A stretch of DNA of 12,440 bases from RBG-13-66-14 sp964436465 (GCA_964436465.1 CAYTCV010000057.1:1-12440), one strand, 5' to 3'. Shown: positions 1 through 7,523, counted from the first letter of the stretch. Numbers and translations are program-made. Notes: generated from the letters alone by a model not told the origin.

Positions 1-65
1 GATAGGTATCTGCGGCCGAAGGCATAACTGCGACCGAAGGTAATCCCCGCCCTACGTCATCGCAA
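1..65 (-). repeat. Hairpin repeat family A, long-loop copy cut by the window edge
   Basis: Read on the minus strand, 65 to 42 begins with the family lead TTGCGATGACGTAGGG followed by the left stem GGCGGGGAT. The same lead and stem recur near 8650, 8748, 8980 and 12390-12425. Here the usual 3-6 nt loop is replaced by about 34 nt, and the sequence reaches CCTATC at position 1, where other copies continue with CCCGCC; the right stem is therefore probably just outside the window. The inserted loop is a tandem pair of 18-nt units (10-27 and 28-45). It lies 17 nt past the end of the pduT gene. No T-tract follows inside the window, so a terminator role cannot be judged. Confidence 0.6.
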
Positions 66-81
66 TCGGCGCGGCCGGCCG

Positions 82-645
82 TCACCCCTCCAACAGCCCC
101 AGGCGCCGGATGAGCTGCGGGTCCGGCGCGGGGATGACCTGCGCGTCCACCAGCAGGCCCTGCTCCGTAACCCAGGCCCGCGCGACCTCCACCGCCTGGC
201 TCACCGCCGCCACCTCCCCGGCCACCGAGAAATACCCCCGCCCGCCGAGGCCGATGGCCACGCGCATTTCTACGACCTCGACGCGGGCCGCCTTGGCCGC
301 CGCGTCCGCCGCGCCCAGCGTGCCGGCGATGGAGTAGGTCTCCACGATTCCGAGCGCCGCGCCGGGGGGATAGGGGTTGGCGCCGCCCAGGGCCGGAATC
401 AATGACGGGTGCGCCGCGGGCAGGAGCGTGAAGTCCACCACCAGATGGGAGCCGACCTGCCGACCGGCGGCCAGCGCCGATTTCACCTCGGCCACGTCCC
501 CGGACCACAAAATCGCGAACTTCCCGGCGCAGAACGGGCGCGCGAAAATCAGCCGCACCGCGGCCGCCTTGTTCCCCGCGTCCGCCGCCTGCATCCCCCG
601 CGCGACGCTGTACAGCTCCAGAAGCCCCAGGGCCGTGTCGTCCAT
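82..645 (-). CDS. pduT: BMC-T shell protein, PduT type (tandem BMC domains, Fe-S site)
   Basis: Microcompartment shell protein of 187 aa with two tandem BMC domains (about residues 4-90 and 94-182); Salmonella PduT has 184. Each domain opens with a typical strand (ALGLLELYSVARGM; ALGIVETYSIAG), and the second ends VIPAPDPQL. Cys39 in the motif FCAGKF aligns with the Cys of PduT (ICPGKF) that, three times per trimer, binds a 4Fe-4S cluster in the central pore. The trimer is therefore expected to pass electrons across the shell, probably with PduS, whose gene is directly upstream. The start is the ATG that overlaps the pduS stop by one base (TGATG); a longer reading in this frame upstream of it is pduS read out of frame and has low-complexity Arg/Gly content. 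Last gene of the operon seen in the window. Confidence 0.94.
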   Translation of the reverse strand: MDDTALGLLELYSVARGMQAADAGNKAAAVRLIFARPFCAGKFAILWSGDVAEVKSALAAGRQVGSHLVVDFTLLPAAHPSLIPALGGANPYPPGAALGIVETYSIAGTLGAADAAAKAARVEVVEMRVAIGLGGRGYFSVAGEVAAVSQAVEVARAWVTEQGLLVDAQVIPAPDPQLIRRLGLLEG

Positions 646-1943
646 CAGCGGACCTCGATGGCGATGTGCGTATCCGTGACCTCTACTATTTTCCCGTCCG
701 CCGGGGCGTGGAGCGGGACGCCGAGTTCCGCCGTCGCCTCGGCGATTTTGTCGCCGACGCGGACTGTGTCGCCCCGTTTCACCACCGGCGCCGCCGGGCT
801 CCCCGCGCCCGGCCGGAGGGCGATTTTCAGCGATTTCACCGGCGGGGCCTCCATCCATTCCGCGGGCCGGTCGTAGCCCGAAATCCCCATGCGGCCCATG
901 AGCCGCCGGGTCGGGGGATGGCGCTCGCCGAAGAGCGGTCGGTCGCCGGGCGGTTTATTTTCCACGGTTGGGCGGGGGAGGCGCTCCCGGATTTCGAGGG
1001 CCGCGCGGCGCGGCGAGAGCCCCTCCGGGCAGGCGAAAAGCTCGCACACCCCGCAGGCGCAGCAGCCCCAGAGGTCCCCGGCCAGCCTCTCGAAGCCCGT
1101 GCCCAGGCACAGCGCGCGCATCCACAGGTGCGGCCGAACCTCCTGCCCCGCGAGCCAGCGCGGGCAGGCCTCGGTGCACATCTGGCACTGGATGCAGGCG
1201 GTCAATGACCTGCGCCGATTTATGGCCAGCGTACTGCACAAATGCGCGACGACCGGGGAATCGCCGGGCAGGACGGTGTAGCCGGAGACGTGCTTGGCGA
1301 CGCGGGCCTCGGTCGGCTCGACGATGGCTCCCATGGCCGGGCCGCCCTCGAGGACCGCCGCGCCCGGCTCCGGCCTTGCGATTTTTAAAAGCTCCGCCGC
1401 CGGGTAGCCGAGGGGGACGACCGCGACGAAGGGCCGCTCCACCGCCCCGACGACGCAGACGCACTTTTCGGTCACCGGCGTTTGGTGCGCGCGGGCCAGG
1501 TTGTAGAGCGTCTCGACGTTCTGGACCAGGGCCCCGACGTCGGCGGGCAGGCCGCCCCGCGGCGCCGTCCGCCCGGTGACGATTTTGACCAGCGTCACCT
1601 CGTCGCCCACGGGGTAGGCGTCGGGGAGGGGATAAAGCTCGACGCCGTCTCCGGCCGCGTCTTTGAGCGCGCGCCAGGCTTTCTCCCGTTTCGGCTTGGC
1701 CGCGACGCAGAGGCGCTTCGCGCCCACGGCCTCCGCGGCGAGCCGTAGTCCCCGGATAATTACTTCCGCCTCGCGTTCGACCAGCGCGGTGTCCTTGGCC
1801 AGGAGCGGCTCGCACTCGGCGGCGTTGGCGATAATAATTTCGGCGGGGAGGGAGAGCTTGACGTGGGTGGGGAATCCGCCGCCCCCGGCGCCGACGACCC
1901 CGGCTTCGCGCGCCAGGTCCACGGCTTTATGGGCGGCGGTCAT
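645..1943 (-). CDS. pduS: PduS-type RnfC-like flavin/iron-sulfur electron-transfer protein
   Basis: 432 aa, the usual size of PduS, the microcompartment NADH-dependent flavoprotein known as cobalamin reductase in the Pdu system. The N-terminus has the glycine-rich nucleotide motif GVVGAGGGGFPTHVKL (16-30) of the RnfC/NuoF family. Two ferredoxin-type 4Fe-4S motifs follow: C250-C253-C256-C260-P and C294-C297-C300-C305-P, with an extra Cys at 295. The C-terminus (about 370-430) is a barrel-sandwich (lipoyl-like) segment with VKRGDTVRVGDKI, as in RnfC. Expected role: NAD(P)H oxidation or regeneration and electron transfer to the PduT cluster or to an encapsulated enzyme. It starts 6 nt after the pduL stop. 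No B12 enzyme is seen here, so cobalamin reduction is unproven; PduS also occurs in glycyl-radical BMC loci. Confidence 0.93.
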   Translation of the reverse strand: MTAAHKAVDLAREAGVVGAGGGGFPTHVKLSLPAEIIIANAAECEPLLAKDTALVEREAEVIIRGLRLAAEAVGAKRLCVAAKPKREKAWRALKDAAGDGVELYPLPDAYPVGDEVTLVKIVTGRTAPRGGLPADVGALVQNVETLYNLARAHQTPVTEKCVCVVGAVERPFVAVVPLGYPAAELLKIARPEPGAAVLEGGPAMGAIVEPTEARVAKHVSGYTVLPGDSPVVAHLCSTLAINRRRSLTACIQCQMCTEACPRWLAGQEVRPHLWMRALCLGTGFERLAGDLWGCCACGVCELFACPEGLSPRRAALEIRERLPRPTVENKPPGDRPLFGERHPPTRRLMGRMGISGYDRPAEWMEAPPVKSLKIALRPGAGSPAAPVVKRGDTVRVGDKIAEATAELGVPLHAPADGKIVEVTDTHIAIEVR

Positions 1944-1949
1944 GTTTCG

Positions 1950-2969
1950 CTACCGCCGGGTGGAGAGGGTGAGGCCGAATTCCTGCAGCGCGTCCCGGGC
2001 GGCGGGGGTGATTCTCGCTCGCGGGGTGACGGGGAGCTCGCAAAGTCCGGCCCGGGCGGCGGCCCGGACGTCGTTCTCCGTGACCAGCTCCAGCGGCGCC
2101 ACGCCCGCGGTCCCGCCCACCACGCGCGGCTCCCGGCCCCCGGCGGAGACGGTCGCCGCGGGGAGCGGCCGGCGCTTTTCGGCGGTGGGGATTCCGGTCC
2201 GCGCGGGCGGCGGGGTCGTGTCCGCCAGACGGACCGTGTCGCCGGTCTTCAATCCGAGCGCGTTCCCCTCGTCGGCGTCCAGATGCAATTCGAGGAAAAA
2301 ATCTTCCCGGACGCGGACGCGGACCTGGTCCAGGCGCGCCCCGCGCCAGCCGTCGGCCACCACGCTCACCCGCTGCCCGTCGGCGACGCCCAGGGCGGCG
2401 GCGTCGGCGGGGGTGCAGTGCAGGTGCCGGTCGGCCAGGACCACCTCGTCGGTCAGCCGCAGCTCACCCCGGGGGCCGATTAAAACCAGCGGGCCGTTCA
2501 GCCGCACCACTCCGCCGGGCGCAATCTCGTGCGGGACCCCCAGGCGGACGAGGTCGGTCTTTGAAAGTTCGACGACGGTGGATTCCCGCACCGGCCCCAA
2601 GATTCTGGCGGTGAGCGCGGCCCGCGGGCCGACCAGATTCAAGGTCTCCCCGGCGGCGAACTGGCCGGTCTGGCTCAACCCGCGGTCCTCGGTCAACCGA
2701 TACCCCTTGCCGAACAGGAGCGCGAGCTTTTCGGCGCACAGGTGCGCGTGGCGGCCGCTGACCGCCACGGGTATGCGTCGGGGGTCGGCGTCCGAGGTCG
2801 GCACGCGCGGCGCCGGGCCGGTGGGGTTCGGCTCGATTGGAACGGGCGGAGGCTTCGCCTCCCGTTCGGGTCCACCGGACGAGGCATCGGAGGGCCCGCC
2901 CCTCCGTGCGAGCTCCCGCCGCACCGCCTCGGTCACGCGCCGGACGGCGTCTTTGGATTCCTCGGTCAC
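1950..2969 (-). CDS. pduL: Phosphate propanoyltransferase PduL with N-terminal encapsulation helix and extra C-terminal segment
   Basis: Transfers the acyl group from acyl-CoA to phosphate, freeing CoA inside the microcompartment. The PduL fold spans about 64-250. All metal ligands known from PduL structures can be placed with the family spacing: H74 and H76 (GRHAHL), E134, H182 and H184 (ADRHLH) and H229 (LELHLD); R128 matches the phosphate-binding Arg. Residues 5-23 form an amphipathic Arg/Glu/Val helix followed by a Pro/Gly-rich linker to about 63, the layout of a BMC encapsulation peptide. At 339 aa the protein is well above the usual 210-230, because a C-terminal segment (about 255-339) ends with VTENDVRAAARAGL and ITPAARDAL. 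The start is GTG, 7 nt after the shell gene's stop, with only a weak AGGTAG-like ribosome site. Confidence 0.93.
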   Translation of the reverse strand: MTEESKDAVRRVTEAVRRELARRGGPSDASSGGPEREAKPPPVPIEPNPTGPAPRVPTSDADPRRIPVAVSGRHAHLCAEKLALLFGKGYRLTEDRGLSQTGQFAAGETLNLVGPRAALTARILGPVRESTVVELSKTDLVRLGVPHEIAPGGVVRLNGPLVLIGPRGELRLTDEVVLADRHLHCTPADAAALGVADGQRVSVVADGWRGARLDQVRVRVREDFFLELHLDADEGNALGLKTGDTVRLADTTPPPARTGIPTAEKRRPLPAATVSAGGREPRVVGGTAGVAPLELVTENDVRAAARAGLCELPVTPRARITPAARDALQEFGLTLSTRR

Positions 2970-2976
2970 GGGCTAC

Positions 2977-3264
<288 letters not shown>

Positions 3265-3402
3265 TGTGCCTCCAGGTAACGGTTTTTTAACGTCGTTAAA
3301 TCCGGGACTAGGGACCGCCCCCGGTCTAGTTCTCCTCTAACCGGCCCCTTTTACGGGCGTCGTCCGTAATCCCCTGAAGTGTACCACTTTCCGGCGCGGC
3401 GC
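3265..3402 (-). promoter_or_regulatory. Leader of the shell-gene half of the operon, with two dyads
   Basis: The only non-coding gap above 10 nt inside the BMC operon. It holds a perfect dyad TTTAACG-T-CGTTAAA (3286-3300), a second dyad AAGTG-TAC-CACTT (3377-3389) just after the propeller gene, a possible RNA hairpin whose arms on the minus strand are ACTAGACC and GGTCCCTAGT, and the GGAGG ribosome site (3273-3269). I see no clear -35/-10 pair, no sigma-54 type GG-N10-GC element usable for the next gene, and no T-tract terminator. The one-base centre of the 3286-3300 dyad makes an RNA hairpin unlikely and a protein site more likely. It could hold an internal promoter, an operator or an RNA stability element. 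Confidence 0.45.
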
Positions 3403-4413
3403 TCACCGGCCCGGCGCGTACACGTAGGGCGCCGTCTGCGTGCCGGACATGTCGGTGAGCTGGTAGAGCTCCATGGCGCCCAGGTCCAGGGCGTAGATGT
3501 CGTAGTCGCCGTCGCGGAAGGAGGCGAAGAAGCACCAGAGCGTCCCGGCGGTGTCCCGGTACAGCTCGGGGTACTTGTCGTCGGCGAGGCAGATGGTAAT
3601 CTGCTCCGGCTCGTCCGCCGTGAGCGTTATTCCGGCCGGGTCGGAGAGGTCCCCGTGGAAGGTCAGCTCGCCGATGTAGAGGTCCCGCTGGTCGTCCTCG
3701 TCGGGCAGGCCGTGGAAGGCCAGGGGGAGCGTGTCGCCGTCCGCCGGGGCGCGCCCGGGGGCCGGGTCGTAAAGGTCGGGGGAGAGCGCCCGGCCGGCGA
3801 ACACGAACAGCCGCCTCACCTTGAAAATTTCATCGTCCGGGCCGATGACGGCGTAGTAGAGCTGAAACTCGCCGCCGGAGGACCACTGGAAGAGGACGAT
3901 GACGGGACCGTCCCCCGCCGGGGCGGCGTAGAGGATGACCGGCTCGGTCTCGTCGCCTATTCCCAGGTCCAGCGTCCGCATCCCGTGGGATGAGTCCCAC
4001 AGGGCGAGGTCGAAGCAGTTGGGGGCGGTCTCCGTGGTGAAGGCCACCGTCCCGCCGGGGGAGACGGAGGGCTGCAGGTCGCGCATCGGCCCGCCGAAGG
4101 AAACCGGCTCCTCGCCGTTTTTTTCAAAAAAGATGTCCTCGACGCCGTCCGCGCCCGGTCCCTCGTGGACCAGGAGGCCCGCGGAGGCGACGCCGTCCAT
4201 GCCGCGCCCGAAGACACCCGTGGGCGCAATTTCGCCGGAGGGGGTCGTAATCGTGTAGAATCCCACGCCCTCCGGGGTCTTGGTCTGGAAGTAGATTTCC
4301 GCCGGGTCGGGGAATTTCGCCAGGAACTCCTCCAGGCCGCCGGCCACGGAGTACCGCGTCGCGGCCCCCGCCACGGTCAAAAGCGCGGCCAGTGCAAACG
4401 CAATCTTTTTCAT
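3403..4413 (-). CDS. Sec-exported beta-propeller-like protein (TolB/PD40-type repeats)
   Basis: 336 aa. An N-terminal signal peptide is plain: MKK, a hydrophobic run IAFALAALLTVAG, then AGA-A as a likely signal peptidase I site near residues 17-18. The mature part is rich in beta-strands and acidic. Two stretches match TolB/PD40 propeller repeats: LQPSVSPGGTVAFTTE with a following DLALWD strand (about 113-143), and DIYALDLGAMELYQLTD (about 305-321) near the C-terminus. The whole could form a six- or seven-blade propeller outside the cytoplasm. No catalytic motif is seen. The start ATG lies one base after the stop of the aldehyde dehydrogenase gene, so the two are very likely translationally coupled. 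This is odd for a BMC operon, whose products act in the cytoplasm. Function unknown. Confidence 0.82.
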   Translation of the reverse strand: MKKIAFALAALLTVAGAATRYSVAGGLEEFLAKFPDPAEIYFQTKTPEGVGFYTITTPSGEIAPTGVFGRGMDGVASAGLLVHEGPGADGVEDIFFEKNGEEPVSFGGPMRDLQPSVSPGGTVAFTTETAPNCFDLALWDSSHGMRTLDLGIGDETEPVILYAAPAGDGPVIVLFQWSSGGEFQLYYAVIGPDDEIFKVRRLFVFAGRALSPDLYDPAPGRAPADGDTLPLAFHGLPDEDDQRDLYIGELTFHGDLSDPAGITLTADEPEQITICLADDKYPELYRDTAGTLWCFFASFRDGDYDIYALDLGAMELYQLTDMSGTQTAPYVYAPGR

Positions 4414-4414
4414 G

Positions 4415-5839
4415 TCAATACCCCAGCTCGTCGAGGGCCCGCTTCACCGCGAGGGCGATTTCCGCCTCGGTGGGCTCGCGTTTTTCCCGTTCGGGGAGCC
4501 CCTCGCGGTCGTAGGCCAGTCGTTTGATGTTCACCAGATGACGGGCGGTGACGTTGTCGCCGGTCGCCGAGCCGCCCCAGGCCCCGGGTCCCAGGGTCAG
4601 CGACGGCTCGAGGTTGGTGGTTATACCGACGGCGCCCAGGGCGGCGCACGTGTTGACCAGCACCCGGCAGACCGGCTTTTCCCGGGCGAAGGCCTCCACG
4701 ACCTCGGCGTTGCGGGCGTGGATGGAAATCGTGTGGCCCATCCCGCCGAATTTGATGAGCTCGATGCAGCGCCCGCAGCCGGCGCGCCAGCCGTCGGCGG
4801 TGTAGAACGCCAGCACGGGGCAGAGCTTCTCCGCCGAGAGGGGATACTCCGGGCCGACGCCGTCCAATTCGGCTAAAAGCACCCGCGTCGTCTCCGGCAC
4901 GCCGACGCCGGATTTTTCCGCAATCCAGCGGGCGCTTTGCCCCACCGCCGCGCCGTCGAACTCCCCCGCCGGGAAGAGGAAGGCGGAGACCTTCGCCGTC
5001 TCTTCGGGGGCGAGGAAATGCCCGCCGCTTTTTACGCACTCCTCCCTCAACCGGTCGGCAACGGGGGCGTCGGCCACGAAGGACTGCTCACAGGAGCATA
5101 CGACGCCGTTATCGAAAGTGGTTCCGCGGAAGGTCTGTTTGACCGCATTTTCCACGTCGGCGGAGCGGTCCACGTACACCGGCACGTTGCCGGGCCCCAC
5201 GCCGAAGGCCGGCTTGCCCGAGGAGTAGGCCGCGCGCACCAGGCCCATGCCGCCGGTGGCCAGAATCACGTCGGTCAGCGCGTGGCCCATGAGCTCGCGG
5301 GTGGCCGCCATGACGCCGCCGGAGAGGCAGGAAATCGCGCCGGCCGGTCCGCCCGCTTTTTCCACCGCGCTCTGGCAGATTTGGGCCGCCCGGCGGGTGC
5401 ACTCCACCGTGCGCGGGTGGGGGCTCATCACCACGGCGCAGCCCGCCTTGACCGCAATCAGCGCCTTGAAAATCGCCGTCGAGGTGGGGTTGGTGCACGG
5501 AATGATGGCCGCCACGACGCCCATCGGCACGCCGTACTCCACTATGCCGCGTTCCGGGTCGCGGGCCAGGACGCCCGCGGTGCGCTGCTTCAAAATACTC
5601 TCGGCCACCTCGCGGGCGGCGAAGGTGTTCTTTAAAACCTTATCCTCGACGACGCCGAAGCCGGACTCGCGGACGGCGGACTCGGCCAGCTCCCGGGCGG
5701 CGGCGAGGGCGTCCTCGGAGATTTTCCGCACGTAGCGGTCCAGCTCCTCCGGCGTTTTCCGGCGGAGCTCATCGGCCGCTTTGCGCGCCCGGCGCAGAAG
5801 CTCCCGCGCCTCGAAGATTTTCTCCAGGTCGGGGTCCAT
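4415..5839 (-). CDS. CoA-acylating aldehyde dehydrogenase of the microcompartment (PduP/EutE class)
   Basis: Converts an aldehyde plus CoA and NAD+ to acyl-CoA and NADH. 474 aa. Catalytic Cys248 sits in FDNGVVCSCEQS, which resembles the aldehyde-dehydrogenase half of AdhE (FDNGVICASEQS) more than the FDNNLPC form of PduP and EutE. Other family marks are IIPCTNPTST (112-121), the glycine motif ATGGMGLV (194-201) and FGVGPGNVPVYVD (212-224). After a charged linker, residues 457-474 (TEAEIALAVKRALDELGY) form a C-terminal amphipathic helix like the encapsulation peptides of BMC aldehyde dehydrogenases, so the enzyme is expected inside the shell. The ATG directly abuts the stop of the sigma-54 regulator gene, with GAGG just upstream. 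Substrate length (acetaldehyde or propionaldehyde) cannot be read from the sequence. Confidence 0.92.
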   Translation of the reverse strand: MDPDLEKIFEARELLRRARKAADELRRKTPEELDRYVRKISEDALAAARELAESAVRESGFGVVEDKVLKNTFAAREVAESILKQRTAGVLARDPERGIVEYGVPMGVVAAIIPCTNPTSTAIFKALIAVKAGCAVVMSPHPRTVECTRRAAQICQSAVEKAGGPAGAISCLSGGVMAATRELMGHALTDVILATGGMGLVRAAYSSGKPAFGVGPGNVPVYVDRSADVENAVKQTFRGTTFDNGVVCSCEQSFVADAPVADRLREECVKSGGHFLAPEETAKVSAFLFPAGEFDGAAVGQSARWIAEKSGVGVPETTRVLLAELDGVGPEYPLSAEKLCPVLAFYTADGWRAGCGRCIELIKFGGMGHTISIHARNAEVVEAFAREKPVCRVLVNTCAALGAVGITTNLEPSLTLGPGAWGGSATGDNVTARHLVNIKRLAYDREGLPEREKREPTEAEIALAVKRALDELGY

Positions 5840-7360
5840 CTAACCTCGGGGGTACGGCCGCTTGATGTCGAGCTGCTTGATTATCCGGTTGAGGTAGCTG
5901 CGCTGGATGCCGAGGGCCTCCGCGGCGCGGGTCTGGTTCCCGCCGTGCGCGTCCAGGGCCTTGGCGATAAAGTACCTTTTGAAGCTCCGCTGCGCCTCGA
6001 CGAGCGTGGCGCCCTCGGGCACGGTGTAGCCCCGGCCGCCGCGGACGTGGGCGGGGAGCATCTCCGCCAGCAGCACATCGCCCTCGCCCAGGACCACGGC
6101 CCGCTCGACGGCGTTCTCCAGCTCGCGCACGTTGCCGGGCCAGTCGTAGGCGGCGATGACCTCCAGCGCCTCGGGGCTCGCCCGCAGCATGTGCTTGTTC
6201 GTCTCCAGGGAGTACTTCTCCAGAAAGTGGTCCACCAGCTCGGGCAGGTCCCCGCGGCGGTCGCGCAGCGGCGGCAGCTCCACGCTCACCACGTTCAGCC
6301 GGTAGTAGAGGTCCTCGCGGAAGCGCTCCTCGGCGATGGCGGCCTCCAGGTCCCGGCTGGTGGCGGCGATGACCCGCACGTCCACCTTCTCGGTGTCGTT
6401 GGAGCCCAGCGGCTCGAACTCCTGCTCCTGGAGCACGCGCAGGAGCTTGATTTGCAGGGCCAGCGGGATGTCGCCCACCTCGTCCAGGAAAATCGTGCCG
6501 CCGTGGGCCAGCTTGAACTTGCCGATTTTGACCGCCGAGGCGCCGGTGAAGGCGCCCCTGGCGTGGCCGAAGAGCTCGCTCTCCAACAGGTCGGGCGGGA
6601 TGTTGGAGCAGTTGACGGTGACGAAGCGGCGGCGGTACCGGGCGCCGATGGAGTAGATGGCCCGCGCAATCATCCCCTTGCCGGTGCCGGTCTCCCCGCG
6701 CAACAGCACCGTGGTCCGCGCGTCGGCCACCTTGCGGACGATGTCGAAGACCTCGGCCAGCCCTCCCTTTTCGCCGATGACGGTCCCCTCGGCGGCGGCG
6801 CGGGCGCGCAGCTCGTCCAGCTCCTCGCGCCGGCGCTGGTCCTCCATCACCCGCTGCAGGGCGTAGGCGGCCTGGACGGCGATGGCCACCAGGAAGTGCT
6901 CGTCCTCGTCGGTGAAGGGCCGTCCGCCGCGCTTGTTGAGCGACTGAATCGCGCCGATGGCCTCGCCTTCGACCAGAAGCGGCACGCAGAGCAGGCTCCC
7001 GGTCTTGAGCTCGGTCTTTTTGTCCACGCCGGGGAAATGGCGCGGGTCGTCGGCGGCCCGGGCCAGGTTGACCGGGCGGCGGTGAGTGACGACCCAGCCG
7101 GCGATGGAGCCTTCGACGGGGACCTTGACCGGCAGGGCCTTTTCGGCCACGGGGCCGGTGGCGATGGCGAAGCGGAGGAAGGCGCCGCCGGCCTCCAGGA
7201 GGAGAATCGAGCTGGCGCCGGCCTCGACCACCTCCTCGGCCGAGGAGATGATGGCCTGGAGGAGCTTGTCCTCCTCGCAGGTGCTGGCGATGGAGGTGGT
7301 GGCCTCGAGGAAGCGCTCGAAGCGGGGCGGGGGGACTTCTTTGGAGGCCGGACGTTGCAT
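5840..7360 (-). CDS. Sigma-54-dependent activator: GAF, AAA+ and Fis-type HTH
   Basis: Bacterial enhancer-binding protein, 506 aa from the chosen ATG. The GAF sensor domain covers about 16-172 and a helical linker 172-190. The AAA+ domain (195-425) has Walker A GETGTGKG (222-229), the sigma-54 contact loop GAFTGA (269-274) and Walker B TIFLDEVGD (289-297). The C-terminal Fis-type helix-turn-helix (NQTRAAEALGIQRSYLNRII, 475-494) binds DNA. It probably activates transcription when the GAF domain senses a ligand, perhaps a BMC substrate; this is inference from context. It is the first gene of the BMC operon and abuts the dehydrogenase gene. A GTG 27 nt further upstream is in frame but lies between the -35 and -10 boxes, so the ATG at 7360 is preferred; it falls about where transcription should begin, which implies a leaderless mRNA. 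Confidence 0.92.
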   Translation of the reverse strand: MQRPASKEVPPPRFERFLEATTSIASTCEEDKLLQAIISSAEEVVEAGASSILLLEAGGAFLRFAIATGPVAEKALPVKVPVEGSIAGWVVTHRRPVNLARAADDPRHFPGVDKKTELKTGSLLCVPLLVEGEAIGAIQSLNKRGGRPFTDEDEHFLVAIAVQAAYALQRVMEDQRRREELDELRARAAAEGTVIGEKGGLAEVFDIVRKVADARTTVLLRGETGTGKGMIARAIYSIGARYRRRFVTVNCSNIPPDLLESELFGHARGAFTGASAVKIGKFKLAHGGTIFLDEVGDIPLALQIKLLRVLQEQEFEPLGSNDTEKVDVRVIAATSRDLEAAIAEERFREDLYYRLNVVSVELPPLRDRRGDLPELVDHFLEKYSLETNKHMLRASPEALEVIAAYDWPGNVRELENAVERAVVLGEGDVLLAEMLPAHVRGGRGYTVPEGATLVEAQRSFKRYFIAKALDAHGGNQTRAAEALGIQRSYLNRIIKQLDIKRPYPRG

Positions 7361-7366
7361 GACAGC

Positions 7367-7395
7367 AGTATACACATTCGTATACACTCGGTCAA
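7367..7395 (-). promoter_or_regulatory. Sigma-70 type promoter of the BMC operon (predicted leaderless start)
   Basis: On the minus strand: -35 TTGACC (7395-7390), 17-nt spacer, -10 TATACT (7372-7367). The expected start point, about 7 nt after the -10, is the A of the ATG at 7360. The spacer and -10 hold two copies of GTGTATAC 12 bp apart centre to centre (7388-7369). Because GTATAC is itself a palindrome, the pair also forms an inverted repeat, so it is a likely operator. The octamer TTCGTATA (plus strand, 7377-7384) also occurs in the divergent ArsR promoter. Confidence 0.8.
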
Positions 7396-7494
7396 GCGGA
7401 GGGGGCGCCGGTGGAGTTGCCCGCCAAGCGGCCGGCGGCGGTCCCGTCGGCGTTTTTTACGACCGCCGTCCATGCCGGAAAATGCGCCCCCGTC

Positions 7495-7523
7495 TTGACA
7501 AAAAACTGCGAATTTCGTATATT
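7495..7523 (+). promoter_or_regulatory. Sigma-70 type promoter of the arsR-family gene
   Basis: -35 TTGACA (7495-7500, full consensus), exactly 17-nt spacer, -10 TATATT (7518-7523). The expected start is near 7530, giving a leader of about 22 nt before the GTG at 7553. It diverges from the BMC operon promoter, with about 100 bp between the two -35 boxes. Confidence 0.85.

Noticed and set aside
646..858. Upstream extension of the pduT reading frame by 71 residues
   Set aside because: It is pduS read in another frame, Arg/Gly/Pro-rich and unlike any BMC protein; the ATG at 645 overlapping the pduS stop matches the PduT N-terminus.
7361..7387. GTG at 7387 as start of the sigma-54 activator
   Set aside because: It lies between the -35 and -10 boxes of the only strong promoter, so that transcript cannot contain it; it also has no ribosome site.
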